Source of the DNA: Diplolepis rosae
Lineage: Eukaryota > Arthropoda > Insecta > Hymenoptera > Diplolepididae
NCBI GenBank assembly: GCA_030998225.1
Contig: JAPYXD010000698.1
Location: 971,001 to 1,035,000, forward strand
Length of the DNA: 64,000 bases
Reading direction: 5' to 3'
A program made the translations under genes and the position numbers. Of the stretch, positions 25,346 to 41,214 are shown piece after piece. Numbering within the stretch: position 1 is the first letter of the stretch; the number at the start of each line of letters is the position of its first letter. The notes under the pieces were generated by a model that worked only from the letters and a program-made list of their open reading frames with translations, was not told where the DNA came from and searched no databases.

Positions 25346-27186
25346 GACAGAATGTATACTATTCTTTGAAGTGATTATAAGAAGTTTGTGATGATTTATT
25401 TAATATTTATTTTTATTGTTGTCGTTAGTCAATTTGAATACTTAATTTAAGTTTGATTGTTCTACTTGACCCATCACTTAAATTTTCCCAATGGTCTAGA
25501 TAAAAAAAAAAAATTCCTTTCATTAAAAGAAACCATTTTCCTAGCGGTAAATGACTTGAATACTCTTAACTTTCTGTTTTTATGTTCCTTTCTTTATTAC
25601 TCTCTTCTTATCTTAACTATAATTTTTTTCCTTTTTACGTTACTCAACTTTTTTTTTATATTTCAGGAGCCATGTAGAATTTTTATTATAGGTGATTCGA
25701 TGTTCTCTTTTTAGTTTTCAAGGTACCTGCAGTAAACCTAACACGCTAACGAATTACAATTCTTTTTAGTGAGGCACGTCTCCTATATAACGAAATGAGC
25801 TTTGCTTAGCAATTTCGTAGACGAGAGTTTAAAAAAGAAAGAAAAAGTATAATATAAATAGTTTCTCTAGTGTAACGATGCACATTTGTATTCTTTTCAA
25901 GTGCAATGGCGTTGCTGCGAAACAGGAGCTGGGATGAATAAAAGTCTTATTGAACACCCAATCGCGCACGCTCCCACGAGCATTAGCGTAGATCAGCAGT
26001 AATTAATTATTAAACAAGATTATACGAATACAGATAAGATACTCTAAATCAAACGCGAAGAAGCATCTTTCTCAAGCCGATTATCACTTGGCAACTTGCG
26101 CTAGTGTTCGATTGCAACTACATAATAAGATTTACATTAAGAAAATTCGATCGTAAAGATTTACCGGATAAGTTCGGTAAAATGGGGACAAAGAGACATT
26201 ATGTGAATGCTTCACATAATTTTTAATATTTATTAAATAGCAAGTGGTATAGTGTAAAAAAAAGTTCGTGAAAATTTGTCGAGCGCGAAGTAAAAATATA
26301 GTACGTTAGAAATTAATTTAAGTGTGGTATGAAATATAAAATAGCGCATTATAAATTAATGTGGATAAATATAATTTTTCATAATACGAATTTATTCTTC
26401 AACTTATTATTTAATACGACTCAAATATTTATATTCTTGAAAAATAAATAAAATTTCAGAATTCTGTTAGCGTTTAGAAAATTACTCAAAATTCTATAGC
26501 ACTCAAACTTCTCTGCACGGCCCTATCACATCGATCAATTGCTACCGATCTAAAACATCGAGTATAGGTTGCCGCATCAAGATGGAAAGACACGGGACTG
26601 TTATGTTGGAGATCTGAGTTTAATTCCCAGCAGCTTCAATTTCTCTGAAATGTTTTTTCTCTGTTTCAAATTTTGAAAAAAAAAATTTTATGTACTTTAA
26701 ACACAAACATATAGAATTATAAAATTAATAAAACTTGCTAATTTCCTAAGTATCGCATGCCTTTAAGCATTCACGTAGTTTATTTTACCAAGGAAGAAGC
26801 GAAAACTTTACAAAATGTCTCTTTTTTTTAACGATTAAATTCTCTCAGTGTACGAGTATGTATAGTCTAAACAACTCCAAGCATGCTTCTTTTTCTCTTA
26901 ATTCAAGCTTTTCATGGTCAGTTTAGTCTCTCAATTTCTTTGATCATCAGGTTTCCAATAATTAAAATATGTTCAGGCATTTCATCGTTATCAGGAGTCT
27001 CATTTATCCTTTGTCCCATTTTAGTTTATTTTTAATTTTACTCCTTTTATTTTTTTGAAAAGTGAGATACATAATACGTAAAGTGAAAAGCATGTTACCC
27101 TCGATGTTACCCAATACTATAATGATATTTTAAAGTGACATGTTTGATAACATGTCTGCTATTATATTGACCCAAAATTCATAGAA
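25346..27186. other. Gene-free region with an unusually complex segment at 25740-26200
   Basis: No coding ORF. The stretch 25740-26200 is less repetitive and richer in CpG-containing words than its surroundings, with a CCTATATAACG box. It could be an untranslated exon, promoter or enhancer, but nothing proves this. The segment 26650-26790 is dispersed repeat copy 3, preceded by a weak B-box-like GAGTTTAATTCCC at about 26610-26630. Confidence 0.4.
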
Positions 27187-27876
27187 TTTTTTTCATTTCT
27201 CATTATTTTGGCATAGGGTCAGATTCTTTTTATTTCCTTCGAATAAAATTTTCACTATTACATATAAAAATACTCAAAAAGAAAGCAAGGCAAACGTTTC
27301 GGCCACATATGGGGGCCCTCTTCAGTGCCATAAATTCAAAGATTAATTCAAAAATTTTTGTAAAACGTAGATAATTAAAATAAGAATTATCATAAAATTG
27401 AAAAACTTATCTCATAGCTTGCAATTCAAAATGAAGTAGTCCAGTATGCAGCATCACGAATTGAAAAAATGTTTAGAGTTCACTGTGAATAAAAAACCGG
27501 ATAACCAATAAACCGGAAATTGGTAATCGAGGGCAGAACGCGAACAAGGTTTATCGTTTCTTGAAAAATACACGCCTTCGTCCACTCGTGAAAATCAACA
27601 TAAACGTCTCGAATTTCTTAACTAGGTATAGGACAATAGTCTTCTTCAAGGAGGAAAAGAACCACTCAGGATTGCTTATATAAAAAAATTATCTACGTTT
27701 TACAAAAATTTTGAATTAATCTTTGAATTTATGGCACTGAAGAGGGCCCCCATATGTGGCCGAAACGTTTGCCTTGCTTTCTTTTTGAGTTTTTTTATAT
27801 CGAATAGTGAAAATTTCAATCGAAGAAAATAAAAAGAATCTGACCCTATGCCAAAATAATGAGAAATGAAAAAAAT
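27187..27876. mobile_element. Palindromic element with TIRs of about 200 bp
   Basis: Left arm (27187-27385) and right arm (about 27692-27876) are near-identical in inverted form, including GGCATAGGGTCAGATTCTTT and CGTTTCGGCCACATATGGGG. The spacer (about 300 bp) has no ORF of note. AATACTATAATGATA occurs as a direct repeat on both sides (27113-27127 and 27874-27888). Confidence 0.85.
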
Positions 27877-28384
27877 ACTATAATGATACTTTTATTTTTC
27901 AAATGAAAATAAATATCTTGCAAGTAAATAGCTAGCATATTTTTTCCTCTCTACAGAGAAATAAAATAAAGATAAAAATGAATAAAATACCCTTGTTTTA
28001 ATTTTTTCAAGTTTTATATTTTATTTTAACTCACGATTAAAATAAAATATATCCCTCTGAACAGTTTCACTTTTCCCAAAAGTCATTTTATTATTTTATT
28101 CATAAAAAAGAATATATAATTGTTTGGGCAACTCATTTAAACGTAAATTTGAAGATTAAAAATTTCGGCTCAGTAAATTTAATTTTAATGTCTTTGCACT
28201 AAAGTAGTTTGATTTCCATGGAAGAGAGTGTTGCTAAACTATGAAAGCTAAACTATGCTCAGAGATACAATTACTATCTGGTGACATGCTTACGGCATTC
28301 AAATTCACTTATAGCTTCAAAGTGCTCTTATCTCAGATTGTGTTTACACATTATTGTATTTTGGATTTTCGCTTTGATTATCAA

Positions 28385-28624
28385 CACGCAGAAAAATGGA
28401 AAAATGGATATTCAACTATTTGACAAGCATCTTATATATTCATTTCTAATATCTAGATATTGAACTGTAATAGTTGAATATTCAGCTATCAGAACTATCT
28501 GAAATATTGAAATATGTTAATATGAATATTCTTTGATATTCAGATATTTCAATTGAATATATGAGATGCTTATCACATAGTTGAATATCTAGATATTAAT
28601 CCTAAATATTCATTTTTCTCCGTG
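28385..28624. mobile_element. CACGGAGAAAAA-type MITE, 240 bp
   Basis: The ends CACGCAGAAAAATG and CATTTTTCTCCGTG are inverted. The interior is an AT-rich palindrome with GATATTCAACTATT-like motifs repeated in both orientations. The same end type appears at 37328-38057. Confidence 0.7.
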
Positions 28625-31039
28625 AAGCCTTTGGTAATTGTAATTATAAATTGATTAAATAATGTTTAAACAAAACTATGAAATCAAATTCCGATTTTTC
28701 CCCATTTCATTTAGATATGAGAAAACATATATTTAATTTGTTTTATTATATACTATTTCCGTAAATATTTATGAGTTTTTCTGACGTTCATCAATCTCAA
28801 GGCATTAAAAATTTAAGAAAAAGTGTCCTATATTGTACATTATAATTCAATCAGTCTGCTAGGTCATGTTAATAACCTTTTTAAACCCTATACCATGAAC
28901 CTTATACAATATTCATTTTTACTCTTTTATGAAAGAAGTACTGGTATGGTGCAGTGATAACTCTAGTTAATTAAGTTTTCACACAGCTTAATTTTTTACA
29001 ACAAGAAAATAATTGTCAAGTTTGAAGTAATTATTGAAAGGTTACGCTGTATAATACATGTATTCTCAGTCAATTGCAATCGTTACTTTGAAACCCAATC
29101 AGAATTGCAAAGTAAATATAAGGGATGATGCCACTGAAAAATCTAATATATTTAATGAATTATTTCTTTAAAAAGTATTATATATTACTTTTAGTTAATG
29201 AAATCCACCCCTCAAATTCATTTAACTCTGTGAATCGTTTTTGAGTTCATCCGCATATCTCTTCATTGCAAACTTTTTAAACTTAACTTTACTACATGTA
29301 CTCTCATTTAACCCCTTTAAACCAACACTGTGAATATCCTTTTATACTTTAGCATATTTATTAAAATTGTTTTGTCTGCTAATAATAATAATTTAACATA
29401 TAAATTATATAAATATATCTATATATATATATTATCACAATCTTGATATGTATTCGTTATGCGAGTTATTCTTACGTTTCAATTGTTTTGATATTAATAG
29501 TTGGTGAATTGTACCAAAAACATTTAAAATTAATAAATTTCAACTTACAATCTATTTTTATATATTATACTTCCAAAATGTATACATATATGTATATCGA
29601 TAAAGCATGCGTTCTAGAAAAACTCCATCGCACAACATTTCGTTCTGAGTAACCAAAAGGAGCTTCCGAATCCTATCCAAGACAACCAGTTTGAAGGACC
29701 ATGGCGGAAGAAAATCGTCAATTTTAATAGGCGTTGAATTATTATTTTTCACTCTTTTGTTTTCCGATCTCTGTGTCCTACATATATACAATATACTATT
29801 TGCGTTGAAAGAAAACCTTGCACCTTTCCCTATAGTTAAAACACAAGGCATTGAACATTGCTTTGAAAATAATTTGATTTTAATTTGAAAAATGTCAATA
29901 TTTTTGATTATTAATTAATGAAAAAATGTAATTTTGTTTGTATTTAGCAAAAAGTAAGAAGTAAAAAATGATAAAATGCTAATGTTTTGATTATATTTTA
30001 TATTAGAATAGTCTGGAATGAAACGCAAACTAGAAGTATCTAAATTTTGGATCAAACTCTACAATAGTGCTTGTAAATACATACATATACATCACATGTA
30101 TAGTTTTAAAATTGCAGCTCTAAGCGAAAACGAAGGAACTAGTTCAGGCGATGAATGAGATAATAGAGTAATTAAACGATAATATTTCAAGGAAGCACAT
30201 TTCCTTATTACTCTATTAACTTAAATTTGTTTACAATCCTGTGGAACAACACCAGATTGAATTTATCATTACTTAAAACATATTCCAGACTTGTCTATTA
30301 TTTTGTTCCTCAAGGAACTGGAAAATGACAAGTATAAATTTTCATATACTTTGGAGGAATATATAGATATTTAAGCAAAAGAGAAATGATGAATAAATTT
30401 GTTTCGAAATTTATAACTTTAATATTACTTGAATTTGAAAGTAGGGTTTTATCTTAAGTGGAAAAAGTGCGTGAATCTTCTTTCCTACACATATTGTGAT
30501 TAATGAAGTCTGGTCTAGTAAAAGCGCCTGATTTTGACGAATCCCCCGTCATGATTGATATGTGTATGTATATGTATAATACCTTAATGATACAATATAA
30601 CAACTTCCAATGTGGATTAGAAAAATATTTGCATTTTAACTATAAACCTATAGTAACTAATTAGTCAAGGATCAATATGATCCAAGTGATGTCGAATAGA
30701 CGAAGACATCATCTGAATGCATCTTTTTTTTCTCTCATCAAAACACTTGTATGCGAGCTCAGAACAGATTTCAGTTTCTCCAGGGTAGAACAAATAATTT
30801 CATGAAAATTTTACTCTCTTTCGGAACATACTGAGACTAGCATTTACCCTGAATTTTTGTTTATGGTTTTAATTAGTTTATAACATATTCAAATTTACTA
30901 AAGAACTTGAAAAGGCCATATCTTCTAAATCAATATTTTTCTTTTCTTTTTCTATGTGTAGAACAATATCAGGATTAAAATGACTCAGAAGTATTTTTAT
31001 CGCATTACCTATTAAAATTAAAAATATTTTATATTTATA

Positions 31040-31190
31040 TTATGCAACTAGGGAGAAAAACGTTTATTTTGTGAGTGTAAAATAAATGTTTTCCCGTGTT
31101 GCATACGACTTTTTTGCCACTCGGAGATCAAAAAGTGGATTTGTTTGCCCCACAGGGGGCTAAAAATGCACTTTTTTACCCGCTAGCAGA
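31040..31190 (-). repeat. Dispersed repeat related to 47130-47310
   Basis: Read on the minus strand, GGGGCAAACAAATCCACTTT, then TGCAACACGGGAAAACATTT, then TCCCTAGTTGCATAA match the plus strand at 47150-47310 at roughly 85%. It is a non-coding mobile repeat of unknown class. Confidence 0.75.
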
Positions 31191-32297
31191 AAAATAGATC
31201 TTCGACTTTTTAAAGAAACGGAAAATGAGCTAAATTATTGGAATAATCTTAACAGTTTTCCAAAAATGTGAATGATACTTCTGACACAGTTTAATTGCCA
31301 AATTTTTCTGAATTCAAAAAAAAAAAGTAAACACATTTTAGGGGCTGTATTCGTATCCGTATGTACGTATAAATATAAAATTTCATTAAATCTGTTACTC
31401 TACTTGAAAAAAACCGAAATCTATCAAAGACTTGCACTTGTCTGCACAGACTGTCAATCTATGGCTAATTCTGCACGAGTACTTTGAAGCGTTCACTGGG
31501 GAATTCCACTCTTGATTGCTTTTTGATTATATCGCTGAGGAAAAAGAAAATTGCTAACCCAAGGCATTTAAAATGACAAGCTAGTCCCACTTCCACAGAG
31601 AAAATATTGGCTTTTGCTTTGCATTGAATAAGCAAAGAGACTAGTCTCGTCGAATAAAAATAAGTTCTGAAGACAGAGACTTAAACTTAAATCACAAGCA
31701 CTTTTAAGACTGACTTCTGAATTGTTAATCTGTCAGATTTGTGAGATTAAGATTTGATAGAGTTATTGTATGAATTCAGATTTAGATTCATTAAGATTCT
31801 TATTGCTAGGAACCTAGATGAATAGGAATTACCAATTTATATTATAAATATCTTTATGTAAAAATATGATCTATTATATGTATGTACTTAACTCCTGTAG
31901 TCCAATTGTGATAAGTATTCAATTATAATTGGTATTTCCCTAAAATGCTAAATTCAAGTTGACTTTGATAGTTGTTTTCATCGACTAATATTGTCAGGTA
32001 TAACTTTTTTTAAAGTTAGACTACGTTGAGAATTATTATTATCATTGTTTCTTTTAAAAACAAATTTCTGAGGACAATAACTTTTTAAAGCCAGATCAGA
32101 CATTTAATGTTGACTAGCTAGTATTAGTGATTAATCTCCAAATCTCGTTTAATCATCATCAATCAAACATCTAACGCAAATCTGGAGGCTTGATCCGGCA
32201 AGACATTAAAGTGAAACTAAATTTCCTTCAAGTCGAAACTTGAGCTAAAGTAAAACTCTAGAAAATACTCAGGCAGAATCGCCAACTTCCAAACAAT

Positions 32298-32351
32298 AAC
32301 CATAACCATAACCATAACCATAACCATAACTATAACCATAACCATAACCAT
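32298..32351. repeat. (CCATAA)n microsatellite
   Basis: About nine CCATAA units with one variant lie 34 bp past the stop codon of the sulfotransferase, within its likely 3' UTR or downstream flank. Confidence 0.9.
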
Positions 32352-32384
32352 TCATTTAATGCTAGGAAGATAAAATAAGATCTA

Positions 32385-34423
<2,039 letters not shown>

Positions 34424-34429
34424 TTAACC

Positions 34430-37327
34430 AAATCTTTTTTTGTGCCTAGCCTATTCTGCAACTTACTCGTGGTCACCCCGTATGTACACTGTTAAAAATG
34501 TTTTAAACGTATTTGAAGTTAATTTCTGAATCATAAGGTAGCGTTACAACATATGGTGTTATAGATTTCAAATCCTGTTATTGGAATGTTGCCACACATG
34601 TATTACATTTATACAATATCTCGTAAAGCAGAAGTTACAACAAGTGTATTTAGTACAGGCAAGTTAGCAGAATTTTCATCGAATTCCTAGAAAAATTCAA
34701 AAACCTGCCAAAAAACCAAAATTGGACAGCGATTTTCTTAAATATAGTGCAAATAGCATTCCGCTAACTTGATTCGTTCATTAGTTATTCAATTTTTAAC
34801 TAAGAAATCGTGAAAACAACAACTCCATTGGTCTGATTGTAACACTTGACGGTGGCTCTAATAATTAATAAATTAACTTTACAAGTATTTTAATTTTACT
34901 TTACAATACCATGATTATTGTATTTTTGTATAACATTCGCGGTGTAAAAATGTAGCAAAATCCTAAACATTTTTAACAATCTAGAATAATCAAAATTATA
35001 GCTGCTTACTGTTCTTGGACGAACTATAATTCAGGATGCATGTATAGGGAATCCCCGAAAAGATAGGCCAATTACGCGACAGACAAAAAGCCATCTACTC
35101 TCGATGGTAACACCAATTATCACTTTACCTCTTTGATCCCAATTCGTCACCATTCTCATGTATTACAATTTTACTTCACTATTCAAACATTCCATCGGAA
35201 AATAAATAAATCTATTTTAATTTAAAAATTCATTAATATAATTGATCATATCAGGGTTCATTATCTTTCAATCAGTTAGAGTAAAAATGATATGTTGTTT
35301 CTTCGAATTTTGCAAGCTCTGCGAAAATCACGTGAAAAGTGCTTTATTGATTCATTGATAAGTGTGTTTGCGCATTCATCGGATGAAATAGACTTTTGCA
35401 TCTGAATCATAATGGTGCAGTCCACGTATGGCCACTTGAAATATTTATCGGATTTTCGACATGGCGCCAAATATTTACTCCTACAAATATTATCAAATAT
35501 CACAAACACTTGTATGTGAAATTAACTATTTCTAAATATTATTTGTCAAACAAATATTCAGAGCAATTATTAGCTTAAGTATGTCTGTACGTCACATTTC
35601 TAACATAATTTTTAAAAATGTTTAGTAATATTTATAAAATAATTGATATATATCAATATTATATTATTATATATCAATATTTATCATATATATATGATAA
35701 ATAATAGACTATACTTCTAAACTCTACTCTTGGTAGTTTAAATATTTCCCTTGTGAAATAGCGAATTTGATAAAAAATACTGATAAATGAATAAACCATC
35801 GAAAAGTAGACGAATCGTCATTATGCATAAGTGTCAGGATCAGGGCGTGGTCAGTGTAAAACACCACTTGATTCCACTTTCAGGTATTACACGCGTAGTG
35901 ACGAAACAGGTTCGTGACTTAGCGCCATGTTTTCTGCGTTAAAATGGAAGACCTTATCTGGCGGACTGCTCCAATTAGAAGGCTATTGCGAAAAGCACCG
36001 ATTTTACCATCATAGCTCTCCAGCAGAAACTTTAATTAGTTAATTATATCTCTGTTTGGAAGGTTCGATCGGCGTGAATTCTAGCGTGGTGCGGGATAAT
36101 CAAAACAATTGAAAGTCCCATACTGTTAGTTTGCAGCAAAAACTTTCATGATTTGCTGATGTAGTCTCTAATTGAGCATATAAAATTACATTGAAAGTAA
36201 GAGATCTTGAAAAAACTAATTTCATTTATTTTATTTGTATTTGTGGATTCGGAAAAATCTGTAAAAGGGGATTCTTAAAGAATTACGTAACATCTAAGTG
36301 ATTCAAAAAAATGTAAATAAGGGAAAAAAAGTATGATACTAAAAAACGTTACGTAATACACAGAATAAACCAGATGTTATAATTACCCGGAGTCTGGCGT
36401 AGAATATAGATTCTACACTAGAATCCGGTGTTATATTATAATTGAGTTATATGGTTATATGCAGATTCTATCCAGGACCCCGATAAATATAACACCTTGA
36501 TTATACTACAAAATGCAAAAAAAAAAATGAAATACAAAATTTACTTGTCCAAAACTATTTCAGCGTTTTAAGTATACTGTAACATTAAACACAGTGAAAA
36601 AGAAAGAGGACAGTGTGTCCAAATTACTTGTCGTTTCATGTGATTCAAAGTTTAAATTCATCTAATTAAACAATTACTGAGTACAGAATTACTAAAAAAA
36701 CTCGGATTACTAGTGAGATTGTAGTTATAAAATTTTAGTGCTTTATGTTTGTATAATAATAATGTACTGGAATTTTCATTGCATTTCACATTATATAATA
36801 GGAATATTTGTCATGATAAAAGGTAGATTATAGAGATGAATATGTTTCCATCAATACTTACAAGACATCTATAGGGGAGTGAGGAGACCACTCTCGACGA
36901 GACCAAGCCTTGCTGGGCATCTGCCCTGTTCTAGCTGCTCACATTCTCAATGATTCTGCACAGAAACACATACAGGTGTGAGTCACCATTATGTTAATAA
37001 ACATTTATGCAGTGATATCTTACACCTAGGGTCATATTAGAAGCAATTAGTAAGAGTACGAATATAAGCTTAAACGAGTTAGACGAGTCAGGGTCATTAC
37101 TACTGTCTTGCCATAGGAGATATTTCTACTGTCTGACTAAAACAGCTTATTACTACTCTCAAAGCATATATATATATATATATATATACGTTTCATTTTT
37201 TATTGTTACAAAAAAGTAATTGTTATACCGTTTTAGAAAAATGTAAATATTAAAACTCATGTGCATTATATAAAGTAATTTGTATGAATGATATAAAAAT
37301 GCAGCGATTTTAAAAATTTTGTCTCTT
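34430..37327. other. Upstream flank of Hs3st, no gene seen
   Basis: A single MITE-like end (34455-34487) is present. The stretch 35820-36110 is more GC-rich and complex than its surroundings and could hold a promoter or untranslated first exon of Hs3st; this is only inference from composition. (TA)n lies at 37165-37188. Confidence 0.4.
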
Positions 37328-38057
37328 ACACGGAGAAAAAAATCTAACTATTATAGTAGGCTGAGCTCTTCCTATTAAAGCACCGAACTTAATGTGCGAA
37401 ATTGGTATTAGCTTCTATCAGTATTTGCATCAACTTGTGCATTTTTAGCATGAAATGTCTTATACTATAAAAGAAAGAAGCGCATGCCGTTATTGCTAGT
37501 GTCATATGCTGTCAGAGCAAAGATCACACCTGACTACTGTTGTAAGAATCTCATCCTATTTCAGTATGAGTTCTCTTACAACCGAGAGAACACGTGAGGT
37601 GCTACGTTCAAAAGTAGGCGTGACCTAACATCTCGGTTCTAAGAGAACTCATACTGAAATAGGATGGGTTTCTTGCAATCATAGTAAGGCGAAGTTCGAA
37701 CTATTTCCGCAAGGCACAACTGCTCTGAAAGCATGAAATTGAAATTTGGTACCTTTTTAGCATGAAGGGATCCCTGCTTAAAATGTATGATTTTTTCACC
37801 AGGATAGCAAGAACGAAACCTGCTACAAAAGCATGAATAGTTTTCTTACTATTATAGTCAGATTTTTTTCTCCGTGTAGCCAACCGGATTATTGATATAA
37901 AACTGACAACATTTTTTTGCTATCCCAACAAATTTTTAGTTTTCCCAACAAAAGAGTTTGTTATTGTCTTTTGCTTGACAAAACTTTTTGTAAGGAGAAC
38001 TAAAATTCTCATGGGACAGCAAAAAAACATTTGTCAGTTCTATATTTTTCTCCGTGT
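37328..38057. mobile_element. Pair of adjoining MITEs with ACACGGAGAAAAA ends
   Basis: Element one, 37328-37877, has inverted ends ACACGGAGAAAAAAATCT and AGATTTTTTTCTCCGTGT, and an inner hairpin (37536-37676) with CTATTTCAGTATGAGTTCTC arms. A second palindrome follows (37898-38057), with arms AACTGACAACATTTTTTTGC, and ends in the same TTTTTCTCCGTGT. The two probably share a family, or one was built by inversion from the other. Confidence 0.75.
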
Positions 38058-40349
38058 ACTTTCAGCAAATATATAGGATTATTAAAATTAGAATGCACGG
38101 AAGAAGAAAAAGTTATTGCTAGTTGATACAATAGACAGACCTTAGATATTTGCAAGAATATAACGTGGGGAACAGCCTTTACACATCTTACAATTGAATG
38201 ATTAGTTCTAAAAGAAGCATTTTTACTATTATTTTGGTTCTGATTAACAAATAAATTTTAACATTTACTAAAGGAAAGAACTTCTATCAGAGTCACAGCA
38301 GAAAAGAACCTCTAGTTTTTTCTGTGTACATATATACGATTCGAATAAGGCTATGGTTTCTCCTTAATATTTCTTGTAAATTATGCATTGACTCGGGATC
38401 GAAGGCACGAATCCTCTTCCACGTAATACCAGCCTTCAGTGAACAAGAGACTATATATCGTCAAATTGAAAGAGCGTTCTTCAAAGAATTTATACAACGT
38501 ACCAGCAACAGAATAAGGTTGTAAAATGAATCGATATGCCGAACACACTTAATCGTGCAAATGATGACCTACTGCAATGAATGGTTATATAAATATACAT
38601 ATATATATATATTTATATAACCATATAACCATTATATATATATATATAAAAGACCGTTTAAGTCAATGAGCAAAAATTTTATTCATGCCCTATGGCTTAT
38701 TTATCAATAGTCGATGGCTTGGTGCCAAGAATAGATAGAAAAAAAAATGATAATTCCAAATGAAATGCAACAAGTTTAAAAGGAACCTATTCGGTTACTT
38801 TCGAACTCACCTCCAATTATTTTGAGCATGTTTGAATTTATTTCAAACCCACGTTTCTTAAGGATAGATATTCATCAAGATTTAAATTAAAATGTTCACT
38901 AATTAAATGTTTTACTCCATTAATCAGCTGTTATTACTTTTTAATTAAAAATGTATTCCCAATAATTTTTAAGTTTCTCTCTTTTTAAATCTTACTAATA
39001 TTTTCGGATTTCCATACTTTTAAATTGATAATCAATATTTCAATTATTTGTTTTGGTGAGCTTGTTATACCTTTTTTGTGATAAAATAAATCAATGAAAT
39101 AAAATAGTGATTAATTTCCCTGCCAAGAAAATATTGAGTAATTGAAATATTTTTGAAAATAGTGATTGAAAAAGATAAGGGTTTGCATGATGACGACGCA
39201 TTCCTTAAGTTGTTACGTAGCAGGCTGTTGAACGATGCAATGCACGTGGGAAAGAATGGGTGAGTAATAGTAATATATATGTACCTGTGTAGTAAAACCA
39301 AGGGGTCGCCATGCGTTTGCGCTATTGGGTCGGCCAAGGTCTTATTCTTGTTACTGATCGGCCTGACCTCGCTCTTTACTTCTCGTTAGAAGTTTATACA
39401 GCCAAAATAATAAGTGCTCAATTTTAAATAAGGCTTCTTTTTCTTTCATAAACATGAAAAACTACTTTTAAGTCAAATTTATGGATTTTCGATTTCTTTA
39501 TGACTCCCAAATTAATAATGATTCTTGTTACAATGGGGATATTTAGAAAATAGTTGTTCGTGATTTTATTATCAAAGTAACTCAAGCATTATCTCATAAA
39601 ATTTATTAACTGTATTTAAATAAAAATCTTTGTAGAGAATCGCAATACATGTATTATAAAATTACAATTAATAAATTGGATTTTCAGTCTACATTAGCGC
39701 GAATGGAATTTCGCATTACATTCGTATTGTAAAAATATTGTAAAATCCCAAACATATTTAATAGAGTATGCTCGTATATCTAACACCTAGTAACAATTTA
39801 GGCAATCTTTTAGGAATAAAAATTTCATTTTGTGTACGGGCGTTCTCATTTTATCACTCTTATTTTCTCAGCAATTCTTCTCAGAAGTTTAGCACTACTT
39901 TTCTACTTCAGTTTGAAAAGGATTCCACGTTCAATTTCCAACCTTGTATACCGCGACATAGCATGCAATGTATGCCTGGCTATTTACCGTGTCGTTACAA
40001 TAACCATTCGTCGTTCTATTCCTAACACAGTGAAGTACTACTACTACATGTAGTAGTTCTTGTTACCTCATTTTTAACGATGCACGCGAACCTGACTACG
40101 GGGAAACATGCCCGGGATATGCGATTTATTCTTGTAATACGATCAAGAAATGAATAATATCGATGTATTACCAATAGCTTTTATTGACCAATTACTTATA
40201 GATACATATACATGTAAACTAGGAACAGCAAATTTTCTTGCAAGATAAATCGCTGCTTGAGACAAGCAATCCATAATATCATGTGGATTGAGATACCTAC
40301 TTTACGTTTTATATTAAACATTACACTGAGAGAAATTTTTTGCACACAA
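38058..40349. other. Gene-free AT-rich sequence
   Basis: No coding gene recognised. An AT palindrome (TATATA-rich) lies at 38584-38650 and a short hairpin ACTACTACATGTAGTAGT at 40040-40057. The G+C-richer patch 39300-39390 has no ORF of note. Confidence 0.5.
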
Positions 40350-41214
40350 CACTGCAAAAAGAAGTGTCTTACCTGGTATCTTACTGTAAGATATGAGATG
40401 GGAAGTTGCTATCTTCTGTCTTAAAATAAGATGTCTCACGAAGTGTCTTATTCAAAATTAAGACGACTTACGTATCTTGGTACGAATAAAGATGTAATTT
40501 CCGTCTTACAAAATAAGATACTTGATTGAGTTAGATAATGTATCTTAGTTTAAGATGTTTAGGGTGTCATAAGATGGTTCTGGCATAAGATGTTTCTGAA
40601 TTGTAAGATATAGCAGGTCAATAAGTTAGCAAAAACTAAGACGCGTAAAGTGTCAAAGAAGTAGTGGTCGAAAGATAGAATCTCTCAAAGGGTTATAGTT
40701 ACAGTTCATAACCTCAAAAAATGGAGCGTTTTGAGTGTTGCATGTTTTTCTTCTATGGTGTAATATCAACACATTTAGAGGAATATCCTTTATTTAAACT
40801 TTAGATATGACGGATGTGGAGCTACATATAAAAATTGGGAATCGCATCAGCAACACGTAACTCGATATCAGGTATACCTTCTGTTTTAACGTATTGGATA
40901 CGTTTGCTAAGTCGCTTGTCTCCTTTTCCAATAGAGCATTTACTTGAATTAATTCTTTTAAGAAGTACGTACAGCCATGTAAGTCACCACATGTGTAGCA
41001 GACACCGGTATGCCGTAAGCTTTTTCTCACAGTGTGGAGGTTATAAGGAACATGAACTGTCGGTAACTTAAGTAACCTGTGTTACCGATGGTTCAACTCA
41101 AGATATTTTACGTGTCTCCAATTAATATGCTTTAGGCAACTTGAATGTGACTACCGAAACATCTTAGAAATAACTACACAACTATCTTATATTAAGACAC
41201 TTCTTTTTGCAGTG
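40350..41214. mobile_element. MITE with CACTGCAAAAAGAAGTGTC ends, 865 bp
   Basis: CACTGCAAAAAGAAGTGTCT and its exact inverted partner at 41195-41214 bound the element. No target duplication is evident. Both halves are studded with AAGAT/ATCTT words (many within 40370-40620), forming a diverged internal repeat. Confidence 0.85.

Larger units (their letters stand above)
27890..32297. other. Gene-free AT-rich region with repeats
   Basis: No coding gene recognised. It contains a small MITE (28385-28624) and a G+C-richer repeat copy at 31040-31190 related to 47130-47310. Confidence 0.5.

Noticed and set aside
32298..32351. Telomere-like repeat
   Set aside because: The unit is CCATAA, not the insect TTAGG, and it is short and interstitial; it is a microsatellite.
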